From: Jiangellales bacterium
GTDB taxonomy: Bacteria > Actinomycetota > Actinomycetes > Jiangellales > Jiangellaceae
NCBI GenBank assembly: GCA_030447955.1
Contig: JAUJNY010000001.1
Location: forward strand, 862,966-926,965
Reading direction: 5' to 3'
Length of the DNA: 64,000 nucleotides
Shown: in pieces, positions 51,753 to 61,399 of the stretch
Position numbering within the stretch: the first letter of the stretch is position 1
Layout of the letters: each line of letters opens with the position of its first letter
The notes under the pieces: generated by a model
Told to the model about the DNA's origin: nothing
What the model saw: only the letters and a program-made list of their open reading frames with translations
Database searches by the model: none
Program-made: the position numbers and the translations under genes

Positions 51753-52253
51753 ATGAGCATCGAGATCGGCAACGAGACCGACGTACGCGTCGCGGAGCAC
51801 ACGCTCGTACACCTCGCCCGCTTCGTGCTGGACCGCCTGGGCGTGCACCCGCTGGCGGAGCTGTCGATCCAGCTCGTCGACGCGGCGGCGATCGAGCAGC
51901 TGCACCTGCGCTACCTGGACGAGCCCGGGCCGACCGACGTCCTGTCCTTCCCCATGGACGAGCTGCGCCCGGGAGGTGGCGAGGAGGACCCCGAGCCGGG
52001 GCTGCTCGGCGACGTCGTCATCTGCCCGCAGGTCGCCGCCGAGCAGGCCCGCCGGGCCGGCCACTCCACCGCGGAGGAGATCCACCTCCTCACGACCCAC
52101 GGCATCCTGCACCTGCTCGGGTACGACCACGCCGACCCGGCCGCGGAGCAGGAGATGTTCGACCTGCAACAGCGGCTGCTCGTGGACTGGCGACACTCTC
52201 TCGATTCCGCCGAGGAGTCCGCGGAGTCCACGGGATCCGGGGAAACCCGGTGA
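51753..52253 (+). CDS. ybeY: rRNA maturation endoribonuclease YbeY
   Basis: Zinc-dependent RNase for 16S rRNA 3' processing and ribosome quality control. 166 residues; the metal site is THGILHLLGYDH (three His, about 123-134). It has DEPGPTDVLSFPMDE and a Glu/Ser-rich tail. ATG 51753 is 52 nt after phoH. Its stop overlaps the GTG of the CorC-like gene (GTGA). Confidence 0.95.
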   Translation: MSIEIGNETDVRVAEHTLVHLARFVLDRLGVHPLAELSIQLVDAAAIEQLHLRYLDEPGPTDVLSFPMDELRPGGGEEDPEPGLLGDVVICPQVAAEQARRAGHSTAEEIHLLTTHGILHLLGYDHADPAAEQEMFDLQQRLLVDWRHSLDSAEESAESTGSGETR

Positions 52254-53554
52254 GCGAAGGCGACGCCGTGCTGCTCGGCGCCGCCGTCATGCTGGTGGCG
52301 GTCGCCGGGCTCTTTGCGATGGCCGATGCGGCACTCGCGACCTTCTCCAGGGCGCGGGCGGACGCGCTGGCACGCGCCGGGAAGCGTGGCTCCGCGTCAC
52401 TGTGCCGGCTGGTGAAGGACCCGGTGCCCTACCTGAACACTGCGTTGCTGCTCCGGCTGGCCTGTGAGGTCACCGCGGTGGTGGCGGTGAGCTTCGTCTG
52501 CGCCGGCGCGCTGGCGAGCCGTTGGACCGGCCTGCTGATCGCGGCGGCCGCCATGGTGGTCGTCTCCTACGTCGTCGTGGGGGTCGCGCCGCGCACCCTG
52601 GGTCGCCAGCACGCCGACACCGTCGCCAGGTTCGCCGCCGGGCCACTGGTCGCGGTCACGCGGGTGCTGGGGCCACTGCCGCGACTGCTCATCCTGCTCG
52701 GCAACGCCCTGACCCCCGGCAAGGGATTCCGCGAGGGGCCGTTCTCGACCGAGGCGGAGCTGCGTGAGCTGGTGGACCTCGCTGAGGCCAGTCGCCTCAT
52801 CGAGTCGGGGGAGCGAGAGATGATCCACTCGGTGTTCGAGCTGGGGGACACCCTCGTCCGCGAGGTGATGGTGCCGCGTACCGAGATCGTGTTCATCGAG
52901 CGGCACAAGACGTTGCGCCAGCTCATGTCCCTGGCCCTGCGCAGCGGGTTCAGCCGGATCCCGGTCGTCGGCGAGGGGCTCGACGACGTCATCGGCATCG
53001 TCTACCTCAAGGATGTCGCCCGGCGGGTCTACGACAGCCGGGAGGCCGAGTCGACCGAGCGGGTCGAGTCGGTGCTGCGGCCCGCGGTGTTCGTGCCGGA
53101 CTCCAAGCCGGTCGACTCGTTGCTGCGCGAGATGCAGGCGCAGCGCTCCCACCTGGCGATCGTGGTGGACGAGTACGGCGGTACGGCTGGACTGGTCACC
53201 ATCGAGGACGTGCTCGAGGAGATCGTGGGGGAGATCACCGACGAGTACGACACCGAGGACGCCCCGGTCGAACGGCTGGGAGCCGACTGTGTGCGGGTCA
53301 GCTCGCGGCTGCAGGTGGACGAGCTCGGCGCGCTGTTCGGGTTGCCGCTCGCCGACGAGGACGTCGACACCGTCGGGGGCCTCCTCGCCAAGCAGCTGGG
53401 ACGGGTGCCGATCCCCGGCGCCACCGTCGACGTGTCCGGCCTGCGGCTGGTCGCGGAGTCCGCGGCCGGGCGGCGTAACCGGATCGGGACGGTCGTCGTG
53501 ACCCGGCTGGACGACGGGGCGGCGGTCGACGGCGGGGTCGGCCGCTTCGGCTGA
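52250..53554 (+). CDS. CNNM/CorC-like membrane protein with CBS pair
   Basis: 434 residues: DUF21 (CNNM) membrane domain with about four helices (1-145), a CBS pair (EVMVPRTEIVFIERHKTLRQLMSLALRSGFSRIPVVGEGLDDVIGIVYLKDV and SHLAIVVDEYGGTAGLVTIEDVLEEIVGEI), and a C-terminal CorC_HlyC transporter-associated domain. Such proteins are implicated in Mg/Co homeostasis and often mislabelled hemolysins. It overlaps ybeY by 4 nt; the ybeY-corC-era order is conserved. Confidence 0.92.
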   Translation: MSEGDAVLLGAAVMLVAVAGLFAMADAALATFSRARADALARAGKRGSASLCRLVKDPVPYLNTALLLRLACEVTAVVAVSFVCAGALASRWTGLLIAAAAMVVVSYVVVGVAPRTLGRQHADTVARFAAGPLVAVTRVLGPLPRLLILLGNALTPGKGFREGPFSTEAELRELVDLAEASRLIESGEREMIHSVFELGDTLVREVMVPRTEIVFIERHKTLRQLMSLALRSGFSRIPVVGEGLDDVIGIVYLKDVARRVYDSREAESTERVESVLRPAVFVPDSKPVDSLLREMQAQRSHLAIVVDEYGGTAGLVTIEDVLEEIVGEITDEYDTEDAPVERLGADCVRVSSRLQVDELGALFGLPLADEDVDTVGGLLAKQLGRVPIPGATVDVSGLRLVAESAAGRRNRIGTVVVTRLDDGAAVDGGVGRFG

Positions 53555-53573
53555 GGCGGGGAGGATCACCGCC

Positions 53574-54503
53574 GTGACCGGACAGCCGGAGACCTTCCGT
53601 TCCGGGTTCGCCTGCGTGGTGGGTCGGCCCAACACGGGCAAGTCGACACTGACCAACGCGCTCGTCGGCGAAAAGCTGGCCATCACCTCGAGCAAGCCGC
53701 AGACGACCCGGCACGCGGTGCGCGGGATCGTGCACCGCCGCGACGCCCAGCTGGTGCTGGTGGACACGCCCGGGCTGCACCGGCCGCGGACCCTGCTCGG
53801 CCAGCGGCTCAACGATGTGGTGCGCGAGACGTGGGCGCAGGTGGACGTTATCGCGCTGTGCCTGCCCGCCGACGAGCGGCCAGGGCCGGGTGACCGGCTC
53901 ATCACCGCCGAGCTGGCCCGGGTGCGCCGTACGCCGACGCTCGCCGTCGTCACCAAGACCGACCGGGTACGCCCCGATGACCTGGCGGCCCACCTCGCCG
54001 CGGTTGCCACGCTGGGTGCCGAGGCGGGGCTGGACTGGGCCGAGGTGGTGCCCGTGTCGGCCGTCTCCGGTGATCGGCTGGGGCTGCTCGCCGACCTGCT
54101 GGTGGCCCGGCTGCCGCCAGGGCCGGCGCTCTACCCGGATGGCGAGCTCACCGACGAGCCGCAGCAGACGCTGGTGGCCGAGCTGATCCGCGAGGCCGCG
54201 CTCGAGGGTGTCCGCGACGAGCTGCCGCACTCCATCGCCGTCGTCGTGGAGGAGATGGTGGCCCGCGAGGGGCGCCCTGCCGACCGACCGCTGCTCGACG
54301 TGCGCGCCGACCTCTACGTCGAACGGGACAGCCAGAAGGGGATCGTTATCGGCCACGGCGGGTCGCGGCTGCGTGAGGTGGGGGTACGCGCCCGCGGGCA
54401 GATCGAGGCGCTGCTCGGGACGCCGGTCTTCCTCGACCTGCGCGTGCGGGTCGCCAAGGACTGGCAACGCGACCCCAAGCAACTGCGCCGCCTCGGCTTC
54501 TAG
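53574..54503 (+). CDS. era: GTPase Era
   Basis: Binds the 3' end of 16S rRNA during 30S assembly. 309 residues: G1 GRPNTGKST, G2 region SSKPQTTRHAVRG, G3 DTPGLH, and G4 as TKTD (the actinobacterial variant of NKxD). The C-terminal KH domain holds GIVIGHGGSRLREVGVRAR and ends KDWQRDPKQLRRLGF. GTG start 19 nt after the CorC-like gene. It ends one base before a convergent acetyltransferase gene. Confidence 0.96.
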   Translation: MTGQPETFRSGFACVVGRPNTGKSTLTNALVGEKLAITSSKPQTTRHAVRGIVHRRDAQLVLVDTPGLHRPRTLLGQRLNDVVRETWAQVDVIALCLPADERPGPGDRLITAELARVRRTPTLAVVTKTDRVRPDDLAAHLAAVATLGAEAGLDWAEVVPVSAVSGDRLGLLADLLVARLPPGPALYPDGELTDEPQQTLVAELIREAALEGVRDELPHSIAVVVEEMVAREGRPADRPLLDVRADLYVERDSQKGIVIGHGGSRLREVGVRARGQIEALLGTPVFLDLRVRVAKDWQRDPKQLRRLGF

Positions 54504-54504
54504 C

Positions 54505-55551
54505 TCAGCTGTGGTCGGCCACCTCGGTCGACCCAACGCGCAGCTGCCACTCGGTCCAGCGCTCGATGGGGACGAACCCAAAGCGTCGGTTGACGGCAAG
54601 CATGTGCGTGTTCTCCGCCGCGTTGCCGGTCACTACCCACCGGGCCCGCGGCTCGTACGCCCGCGCGGCGAGCAGGTTGGCGGCCTTGATCAGCAGGCCG
54701 AGCCGGTGCCCGCGGTGCGCCGGCTCCACGACGGTGGCCCACTGGTGCAGCCACTGCGGCGTCGTCGCCTCGCCGACGAGGAGGGTGTAGCCGACGAGCT
54801 CCTCCGAGTCGCGGTGCCGGGCGGCGGCCCAGTACGTCCGCATGCCGCGGGCGGCGAAGGAAGCGAGCGTGTCGCGCCAACGCTGGTCGTCGTACACCTC
54901 CGGCTGCCACTCAAGGTCGCCGCTGGGGGCGTCGCGGGTCAGCGTCGCCTCCAGCCGGCCCAGGTCGGCGAAAGCGGTCTCGGGAGCGCCGTCGCGCCAC
55001 AGCTCAACCGCGTAACCGTCTGCGCGGGCGGCCGCCTCGTCCCGCAAGCCCTCGGCCGCCCCGGCTGGCATGGCCGCGAGGTCCAGCCGGCTCGCTAGCT
55101 CGCCCAGTGCCGGCTTGGCGCCGTAGGACTCCAGCAACGCGGCGGCGGCAAGCGCCGCCCGGGTCGGCTCGTCCAGCGGTTGGACCGTCTCGGCGAGCAC
55201 GACCGTGCGGCCGCTGTCGCGCACGGCGGCGGCGAGGTGCTCGGCCAGCGCGCGACCGACGCCGTGGCCCCTCCAGTCGGGGTGCACGACGGCCTCGAGC
55301 CCGGCATGGTCGAGGTTGTCCATGTTGGGCAGGCTCAGCTGCGCCCATCCGACAACGTCGTCACGGTCGACGGCGAGGACGTCCTGGTTGTCGGACGCGG
55401 GCCAGGGAACGGCCAGGCCGCCGATGAAGTCGCGCGGGCACACCGGCGGACCGAGCGGTCGGTCCACCGCTCGAGCTGCCGCGCACAGCTGAACCCAGCG
55501 GTCGACGAGGTCGTCGTCGGCGGGGTCAAGGGGCACGATCCGAACGCTCAC
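54505..55551 (-). CDS. tandem GNAT acetyltransferase
   Basis: 348 residues with two GNAT halves: [26 protein letters not shown] (about 86-111) and [26 protein letters not shown] (about 273-298). The C-terminal [15 protein letters not shown] is characteristic of the second fold. The layout resembles MshD-like double GNAT enzymes, but no substrate can be assigned. GTG 55551 is preferred over TTG 55563. Convergent with era. Confidence 0.85.
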   Translation of the reverse strand: MSVRIVPLDPADDDLVDRWVQLCAAARAVDRPLGPPVCPRDFIGGLAVPWPASDNQDVLAVDRDDVVGWAQLSLPNMDNLDHAGLEAVVHPDWRGHGVGRALAEHLAAAVRDSGRTVVLAETVQPLDEPTRAALAAAALLESYGAKPALGELASRLDLAAMPAGAAEGLRDEAAARADGYAVELWRDGAPETAFADLGRLEATLTRDAPSGDLEWQPEVYDDQRWRDTLASFAARGMRTYWAAARHRDSEELVGYTLLVGEATTPQWLHQWATVVEPAHRGHRLGLLIKAANLLAARAYEPRARWVVTGNAAENTHMLAVNRRFGFVPIERWTEWQLRVGSTEVADHS

Positions 55552-55614
55552 GCCCCCAGACAACCGGGCCGGGCGCCGCCGCGTCCACCGGGTTTCACGC
55601 TCGCCGCGGCGCGC

Positions 55615-56433
55615 TCACCCGGCGGGCGCGGCGGCGCAGGCCGTCCCCACCCGGCGGAAGCCGACGCGCTCGTACACGCGGGCGATGTCCTCATCACCGG
55701 CCGACAGGAAGACGGTGCCCACTCCGCGAGCCTGCGCGTCCGCCACGAGCGCCGCCGTCACGGCCGCGCCGAGACCCCGCCGGCGGGCCGCGGGAAGGGT
55801 GGCGATGCCGGTGAGCTCGGTGACGTCACCCACCGGGGAGTGGCTGCCACCCGCCAGGGGGCCGTGCTCCAGGTGGGCGGGGTCGTACGCCGCCACCATC
55901 ACGCTGTGCCCCTCCGCCAGCCGCGCGCGCATGTACGGCCGGAGCGGGTCGCTGTCGGCCGCGTGCGCGTCGCGCTCGGCCGGGCCGGTGGCTCCGCGGG
56001 CCACGCCAGGGGCGCCGAACCCGAGTGCCACCGTCGCCAGCACCCGGTCGAGGTCGGGGTCGTCCGCCCCAACCGGGCGCACCGCCGTCGTTGTGGGGAC
56101 CGTCGGGTTCGGCGTCGCCGCGAGCACCAGCAGCGGGTGATGGCTCACCACCAGGCCGGCCGCCCGCGCCACCGGCTCCAGCGACGGGGTCGTCTGGCTC
56201 ACCCACTCGAACGTCTCGGGCAGGCCGAGCTCGCGCTGGCGAGCCCGTACGACCAGCACGTCGGCCACCGTGAGCGGGCGGTCGAGCCAAAGCCGTGGCC
56301 GGGCGTAGTACGGCCAGCCTGCACGCGGGACGAACAGGGTCAGCGGACCGACGGACCGCGCGTCGGCCGAGGAGCGCGGCGCGGCGTCGTAGTAGCGCTC
56401 CAGTGTCTCGAGAACGCTCGGCACGGCGCTCAT
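55615..56433 (-). CDS. GNAT-family N-acetyltransferase
   Basis: 272 residues. The N-terminal half lacks clear motifs. The C-terminal GNAT core reads [31 protein letters not shown] (about 210-240), then [16 protein letters not shown]. The frame is open to 56568, but [15 protein letters not shown] at 56433 is the first plausible start, since the upstream part would run through recO. Divergent from recO by 45 nt. Substrate unknown. Confidence 0.8.
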   Translation of the reverse strand: MSAVPSVLETLERYYDAAPRSSADARSVGPLTLFVPRAGWPYYARPRLWLDRPLTVADVLVVRARQRELGLPETFEWVSQTTPSLEPVARAAGLVVSHHPLLVLAATPNPTVPTTTAVRPVGADDPDLDRVLATVALGFGAPGVARGATGPAERDAHAADSDPLRPYMRARLAEGHSVMVAAYDPAHLEHGPLAGGSHSPVGDVTELTGIATLPAARRRGLGAAVTAALVADAQARGVGTVFLSAGDEDIARVYERVGFRRVGTACAAAPAG

Positions 56434-56478
56434 CCTGCAGGTCCCCGCTGCGGCGAGTCCGGGCGGCACAATGAGGCG

Positions 56479-57210
56479 GTGAGCCTCTACCGCGACGAGG
56501 GCGTGGTGCTGCGCACCCAAAAGCTCGGTGAGGCCGACCGCATCATCACCCTCCTCACCCGCCGGCACGGCCGGGTCCGGGCGGTGGCCAAGGGGGTGCG
56601 CCGGACGACCTCACGGTTCGGGGCCCGGCTGGAGCCGTTCATGCTCGTCGACGTCCAGCTGGCGCTCGGGCGCAGCCTCGACGTCGTCGTCCAGGCCGAG
56701 ACCCTGGCGCCGTACGCCGGGCCGCTCATGGGTGACTACGCCCGCTACACGGCCGGGACCGCGATGCTCGAGACCGCCGAGCGGCTCACCGATGAGGAGC
56801 GCGAGCCGGCGGTGCAGCAGTACCTGCTGCTGGTCGGGGGCCTGCGCGCGCTCGCCGGGGGCGAGCATGACCCCACCCTGGTGCTCGACGCCTTTCTGCT
56901 GCGCTCGCTGGCCGTCGCCGGGTTCGCTCCGAGCTTCGCCGCCTGCGCTGGGTGTGGGGTCGGGGGACCGCACCGGTTCTTCTCCGTTCCGACCGGCGGG
57001 ATGGTCTGTCCCGGTTGCCGCCCGCCCGGGTCGAGCGCGCCGAGCCCCGAGTCGGTCCGGTTGCTCGGCGCCCTGCTCACCGGTGCCTGGGACGTCGCCG
57101 ACGCCAGCGCGGTGGGGCCCCGGCGGGAGGCCAGCGGCCTCACCGCCGCCTTCTTGGCCTGGCACCTGGAGCGGGGGCTGCGCTCGCTGCGGCACGTGGA
57201 GCGGGTGTAG
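56479..57210 (+). CDS. recO: DNA repair protein RecO
   Basis: Recombination mediator that helps RecA displace SSB. 243 residues: N-terminal OB fold ([40 protein letters not shown]) and a C-terminal helical domain with a zinc site CAGC...CPGC (about 156-185). GTG 56479 is supported by alignment of the family N-terminus; CACAAT lies 6 nt upstream. The era-recO-uppS order is conserved in actinobacteria, here with two acetyltransferases inserted on the other strand. Confidence 0.94.
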   Translation: MSLYRDEGVVLRTQKLGEADRIITLLTRRHGRVRAVAKGVRRTTSRFGARLEPFMLVDVQLALGRSLDVVVQAETLAPYAGPLMGDYARYTAGTAMLETAERLTDEEREPAVQQYLLLVGGLRALAGGEHDPTLVLDAFLLRSLAVAGFAPSFAACAGCGVGGPHRFFSVPTGGMVCPGCRPPGSSAPSPESVRLLGALLTGAWDVADASAVGPRREASGLTAAFLAWHLERGLRSLRHVERV

Positions 57211-57217
57211 CTCCTTG

Positions 57218-58036
57218 ATGGTGCGTGCCCGAGTCGACCGCCCCCCCGACCGGCCGAGGCGGGCGTACGGCGCCCCCGAACCGCACCCGTCTGGGGCCCG
57301 GCCGCCCGTCCTGCCCGCCGAGCTGGTACCCCGCCACGTCGCGGTCGTCATGGACGGCAACGGGCGTTGGGCCCGCCGACGCGGACTGCCGCGCACCGCG
57401 GGCCACGAAGCCGGCGAGGCTGCCCTGCTCGACGTCGTCAAGGGGGCGATCGAGGTCGGTGTGGGCCACCTCTCGGCGTTCGCTTTCTCCACCGAGAACT
57501 GGCGGCGCTCACCGGACGAGGTGCGCTTCCTGATGCGGTTCAACCGCGAGGTGATCCACCGCCGGCGGGACGAGCTGGACTCCCTGGGCGTACGGATCCG
57601 CTGGGCCGGACGGCGCGGCCGGCTGTGGCGCAGCGTGATCGCCGAGCTGGAGGACGCGGAGCGGCGTACCCGCCACAACGACGTGCTCACCCTGCAGTTC
57701 TGCGTCAACTACGGGGGCCGGGCGGAGATCGTCGACGCGACCCGCGCGATAGCTGCGGAGGTGGCGGCCGGGCGGCTGCGTCCGGACCGGATCGACGAGC
57801 GGGTCATCGCTCGCCACCTCGACGAGCCCGACGTCCCCGACGTGGACCTGTTCGTCCGCACCTCGGGGGAGCAGCGGACGAGCAACTTCCTGGTTTGGCA
57901 GTCCGCGTACGCGGAGCTGGTGTTCCTCGACACCCTCTGGCCGGACGTGGACCGACGCCATCTCTGGCAGGCCGTGGAGACCTATGCCCGCCGGGACCGC
58001 CGCTTCGGGGCCGCGGGCCCACCACCGACGACCTGA
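57218..58036 (+). CDS. uppS: isoprenyl (di-trans,poly-cis-undecaprenyl) diphosphate synthase
   Basis: cis-prenyltransferase making the lipid carrier for wall synthesis. 272 residues: a basic N-terminal extension of about 35, then [27 protein letters not shown] with the catalytic Asp (about 46-72), [18 protein letters not shown], and the C-terminal [33 protein letters not shown] 57218 is 7 nt after the recO stop. It converges with zur. Confidence 0.95.
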   Translation: MVRARVDRPPDRPRRAYGAPEPHPSGARPPVLPAELVPRHVAVVMDGNGRWARRRGLPRTAGHEAGEAALLDVVKGAIEVGVGHLSAFAFSTENWRRSPDEVRFLMRFNREVIHRRRDELDSLGVRIRWAGRRGRLWRSVIAELEDAERRTRHNDVLTLQFCVNYGGRAEIVDATRAIAAEVAAGRLRPDRIDERVIARHLDEPDVPDVDLFVRTSGEQRTSNFLVWQSAYAELVFLDTLWPDVDRRHLWQAVETYARRDRRFGAAGPPPTT

Positions 58037-58087
58037 CCCCGCCGGCCCGCTCCGCCGAGAATGATCACGTTGACCCGGCTCCCCCTG

Positions 58088-58117
58088 CCCTCACCTGGCA
58101 CGCAGCCCGGGTGAGGG
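58088..58117. terminator. hairpin between convergent uppS and zur
   Basis: CCCTCACC (58088-58095) pairs with GGTGAGGG (58110-58117), leaving a 14-nt loop. It lies between the ends of two convergent genes; no T-run. Likely a bidirectional terminator. Confidence 0.45.
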
Positions 58118-58139
58118 GGGCCAAGGGTGGTGTACGTGA

Positions 58140-58598
58140 TCATTCCGCCGGCGGCGACGAGGGGGCGCAGTGGGAGCAGGTGCCGAAGACTTCGACCGTG
58201 TGTGCGACGTCGACGAACCCGTGCCGAGCGGCGACGGCGTCGGCCCAACGCTCTACGGCCGGTCCCTCGACCTCCACGGTGCGCCCGCAGTCCCGGCACA
58301 CCAGGTGGTGATGGTGGCCGGTGCTGCAACGCCGGTAGACGGCCTCGCCCTCGTCGGTGCGCAGTACGTCGACCTCGCCGGCGTCGGCTAGCCCCTGGAG
58401 CGTCCGGTAGACGGTGGTGAGCCCCACCGCCTCACCGCGACCTCGCAGCAGCTCGTGGATCTCCTGGGCGCTCCGGAACTCGTCGACCGAGTCCAGGACA
58501 CCGGCGACCGCGAGCCGCTGCCGCGTCGACCGCGCGCCCACGCCCGGCTGCCGAACCGCCGTCGGACTGTCGCCTCCCGTTTGCGTAGCCAACGTCAC
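58140..58598 (-). CDS. zur: Fur-family zinc uptake regulator (Zur-like)
   Basis: 152 residues: winged helix (RSTRQRLAVAGVLDSVDEFRSAQEIHELLRGRGEAVGLTTVYRTLQGLADAGEV), then the metal-binding domain with HHHHLVCRDCG and CSHC near the C-terminus (structural zinc site). Placed at the end of a znuA-znuC-znuB operon, so it is a zinc rather than iron sensor by context. Possible starts are GTG 58598 or TTG 58592; a GAGGAG lies 9 nt before the TTG. A Zur-box-like site is at the head of the cluster (61304-61318). Confidence 0.92.
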   Translation of the reverse strand: MTLATQTGGDSPTAVRQPGVGARSTRQRLAVAGVLDSVDEFRSAQEIHELLRGRGEAVGLTTVYRTLQGLADAGEVDVLRTDEGEAVYRRCSTGHHHHLVCRDCGRTVEVEGPAVERWADAVAARHGFVDVAHTVEVFGTCSHCAPSSPPAE

Positions 58599-58605
58599 CG
58601 TCTCC

Positions 58606-59613
58606 TCAGTGCTCGTCGTAGTGGCCCTCGTGGGCCGCGTGCAGGTGCCCGTCGTGCACGTAGTCGACGTGGTCCTCGTGCGGGACGGGCCGGTGCCCGC
58701 AGGCCGGCCCGTGCGCGTGGGCGTGCGCCTCCGCCGGCACATGCGGCGAGCCGAGGAGCAGGTCATCCTCGGTACGGGCGCGCTCCGCGGCGCCCGCCCG
58801 GCGGCGGCTCAGGACCAGACCAAACGGCCAGGCCAGCACGAAGCCACCGATGGCCAGGACCACGATGCTCGCCCCCGGGGCGACGTCGACATAGAACGAG
58901 AGCACGACACCCGAGAGGGACGCGCCCACGCCGAGCAGTAGTGCCATGCCCAGCGTCGTCCGGAAGCCGCGGGTCAGCTGCTGCGCGGTTGCCACGGGGA
59001 CCACCATCAGCGCGCTCACGAGGAGCAACCCGACGGTGCGCATGGCGAGCGTCACCGTCACCGCCGCGAGCACTGCGATGAGCAGGTTGTACGCGCGTAC
59101 CGGGATGCCGGTCACCCGGGCGTACTCCTCGTCCTGGCAGATCGCGAACAGCGGACGGGAGAGGCCGACGGCGAGCACCAGCACGACGGCGGACAGCGAC
59201 ACCACAGCCACCAGGTCGGCCGGTGACACCGTCGTCAAGGACCCGAACAGGTAGGTGTTCAAGGTGGCGGCGCTGCCTCCGGCGAGGCCGGTGAGCAACA
59301 CCCCTCCCGCGATACCGCCGTAGAACAGCATGGCCAGGGCCACGTCGGCACTGGCGCGCCCCCGCTCCCGGACCAGCTCGATCGACACCGCCCCGGCCGT
59401 GGCCACTAGGAGCGCGGCGGGCACCGGCGCCTGTCCGGTCAGCAGCCCGAGCGCCACGCCGGTGAGGGCGGTATGTCCGATGCCGTCGCCCATCAGCGCG
59501 AGTCGGCGCTGCACCAGGTACGTCCCCACGGCCGGTGCGGCGAGCCCGGTGCACAGGGCGGCCAGCAGGGCGCGCTGCATGAACTCCAGCGCCAGGGGGT
59601 TCACCGCAGCCAT
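58606..59613 (-). CDS. znuB: zinc ABC transporter permease
   Basis: 335 residues, eight or nine membrane helices of the ABC-3 (ZnuB/MntB) family, with the conserved VGTYLVQRRLALMGDGIGHTALTGVALG. The C-terminal 45 residues are unusual: a His-rich tail (AHAHAHGPACGHRPVPHEDH, DGHLHAAHEGHYDEH) likely to bind zinc in the cytoplasm. It overlaps the znuC end by 13 nt and ends 7 nt before zur. Confidence 0.93.
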   Translation of the reverse strand: MAAVNPLALEFMQRALLAALCTGLAAPAVGTYLVQRRLALMGDGIGHTALTGVALGLLTGQAPVPAALLVATAGAVSIELVRERGRASADVALAMLFYGGIAGGVLLTGLAGGSAATLNTYLFGSLTTVSPADLVAVVSLSAVVLVLAVGLSRPLFAICQDEEYARVTGIPVRAYNLLIAVLAAVTVTLAMRTVGLLLVSALMVVPVATAQQLTRGFRTTLGMALLLGVGASLSGVVLSFYVDVAPGASIVVLAIGGFVLAWPFGLVLSRRRAGAAERARTEDDLLLGSPHVPAEAHAHAHGPACGHRPVPHEDHVDYVHDGHLHAAHEGHYDEH

Positions 59614-60374
59614 CCTGGCGTCGCGCTCTCCGCGGCTGCGTGCGGGTGCACGTGGTCGTGTGCGGGCGAGGCGTGATGGGCATGTGCCGGCGGGGGCGTC
59701 CCGTCGTGGACGACGCGCCCGTCGCGCAGCACGACGGCGTGGTCGACGAGCGGCTCGAGCGGGCCGAGCTCGTGGGCCACCAGGAGGATCGTGCGACCCA
59801 GGCCGACGAGGGTGCGTAGCGCCCGGGCGAACGCGTCCTGGCTCGCTGCATCGACACCGGCGGTCGGCTCGTCGAGCACCAGCAGGTCAGGCTCCCCGGC
59901 AAGCGCGCGGGCGATGAGCACCCGCTGCTGCTGACCTCCGGAGAGGTGCGCCACGCTGTCCCCGGCTCGGTCGTCGAGGCCGACGAGGGCGAGCGCGCTG
60001 TCCACGGCCGCGCGCTCCGCGCTGCCCAGCGCACGGAACGGCCGTGACCGGGCCAGCCGACCGGACGCCACGACCTCGGCGACGGTCGCCGGGACACCGG
60101 ATGCCGCGCCGGTGCGCTGCGGGACGTAGCCCACCCGGTGCCAGTCCCGGAACCGGCGCAGCGGCGTGCCGAAGAGCTCGACCGCACCGTGAGCCAGCGG
60201 CACCAGCCGGACGACCGCGCGCACGAGCGTGGACTTGCCCGAGCCGTTCGCACCGAGCAGCGCACACACCTCACCCGGCCCGACGGTCAGGTCCACGCCC
60301 CGCAGGACGGGGCGGCCACCCAGGGCGACCGTCGCGTCCCGGACGAGCACCGGCGGAGGGTGGGTAGGCGTCAC
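59601..60374 (-). CDS. znuC: zinc ABC transporter ATP-binding protein
   Basis: 257 residues with Walker A LLGANGSGKST, signature LSGGQQQR, Walker B LLVLDEPT and the switch His in LVAHELG. Like znuB, it ends in a His-rich tail (PAHAHHASPAHDHVHPH). GTG 60374 overlaps the znuA stop (GTGA) and is preferred over a TTG at 60380. Confidence 0.94.
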   Translation of the reverse strand: MTPTHPPPVLVRDATVALGGRPVLRGVDLTVGPGEVCALLGANGSGKSTLVRAVVRLVPLAHGAVELFGTPLRRFRDWHRVGYVPQRTGAASGVPATVAEVVASGRLARSRPFRALGSAERAAVDSALALVGLDDRAGDSVAHLSGGQQQRVLIARALAGEPDLLVLDEPTAGVDAASQDAFARALRTLVGLGRTILLVAHELGPLEPLVDHAVVLRDGRVVHDGTPPPAHAHHASPAHDHVHPHAAAESATPGWLR

Positions 60375-61282
60375 GTGCAACCGTTGGCGTGCCGCAGAGC
60401 CGCCAGATTGGCTCGCATCAAAGAAAAGTAGTCCTCGTCGGCCGTCGCGTCGGTGAGGCCCTCGACCGGGTCCAGTACGGCCGTCTGCAGGCCGAGGTCC
60501 CCGGCCAGCGCCTCCGCGACGTCGGGGCTGACCAGCGTCTCGTAGAAGATCGTCGTCACCCCTTCCTCCGCCGCGATCTGCTGCACCTCCGCCAGCCGTG
60601 CCGGCGAGGGCTCGCTTTCGGGCGAGAGGCCGCTGATGCTCACCATCTCGAGGTCATAGCGCTCGGCGAGGTAGCCGAACGCCGCATGGCTGGTGACGAA
60701 GCTGCGGCGGTCGCAGTCGGCCAGCCCTTGGCGGAAGTCCTCGTCGAGGTCTCGCAGCTCGCTGCCCAGCTGACCGGCCCTTTCCCGGTACGCGGTCGCG
60801 TGCTCGCCATCGGCGCCCGCCAGTGCCTCGGCCACCGCGTCGGCGACCGCCGCCAGCCGCGTGGGGTCCTGCCAGATGTGCGGATCGCCGGCCAGTGGTT
60901 GCACGACGGCGGTCACCTCGACGACGGCTCCTGGCGCGTTCTGAGCCACGGCCTCGTCGACGGCGGGCTGGAAACCGCGCTCGTACACGACAACTGTGGC
61001 CTCGCTGATCGCTGCCACCTGTTGCGGGCTGAGCTCCAGATCGTGCGGTTCGGCGCCTGGAGCGGTGAGGTTCTCGACCGCGGCGTCGTCGCCGGCCACC
61101 CGCTCTGCGACGTACGCGAACGGGTAAAAGGCCGCCACCACGCGTACGTCGTCGCCGGCCTCGGCGGCGCTGCCCGTGCCCGCGCCGCACCCGGCGAGAG
61201 CGAGCGAGGCGACGGTAGCCACCGTGCGGCTGAGCAGTCCGCGGGTGACGGCATCGTGGCGAGCGGCGCGCGGGACAGTCAT
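60371..61282 (-). CDS. znuA: zinc ABC transporter substrate-binding lipoprotein
   Basis: 303 residues. Signal peptide with lipobox LALAGC (lipidated Cys32). Cluster A-I metal-binding fold with the ligand-bearing AEPHDLELSP, GDPHIWQDP and SFVTSHAAFGYLAERY. The family's His-rich loop is absent from this subunit, while the permease and ATPase carry His-rich tails instead. First gene of znuA-znuC-znuB-zur. The promoter has TTGACA (minus strand, 61314-61319) overlapped by a Zur-box-like palindrome. Confidence 0.94.
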   Translation of the reverse strand: MTVPRAARHDAVTRGLLSRTVATVASLALAGCGAGTGSAAEAGDDVRVVAAFYPFAYVAERVAGDDAAVENLTAPGAEPHDLELSPQQVAAISEATVVVYERGFQPAVDEAVAQNAPGAVVEVTAVVQPLAGDPHIWQDPTRLAAVADAVAEALAGADGEHATAYRERAGQLGSELRDLDEDFRQGLADCDRRSFVTSHAAFGYLAERYDLEMVSISGLSPESEPSPARLAEVQQIAAEEGVTTIFYETLVSPDVAEALAGDLGLQTAVLDPVEGLTDATADEDYFSLMRANLAALRHANGCT

Positions 61283-61303
61283 GCGCAGCAGAGTGCGCTT
61301 TAG

Positions 61304-61318
61304 TGAACATGAATGTCA
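61304..61318 (-). promoter_or_regulatory. candidate Zur box at the znuA promoter
   Basis: TGAACATGAATGTCA matches the actinobacterial Zur consensus (TGAAAATGATTTTCA type) at 12 of 15 positions, including both TGA/TCA ends. It overlaps the likely -35 TTGACA of znuA, a repression position. Consensus as I remember it. Confidence 0.65.
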
Positions 61319-61399
61319 AAGCCACAAGGAAGGTCCGCGGGGGACCGTACGGTGTCGGGGCCGGAACGTGGGATCGACCCGCGGGGAGGGAGGACCGTC

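Noticed and set aside
54000..54010. Era G4 variant TKTD as an anomaly
   Set aside because: Thr at this position is, as far as I recall, ordinary in actinobacterial Era, unlike the Ala seen in Obg.
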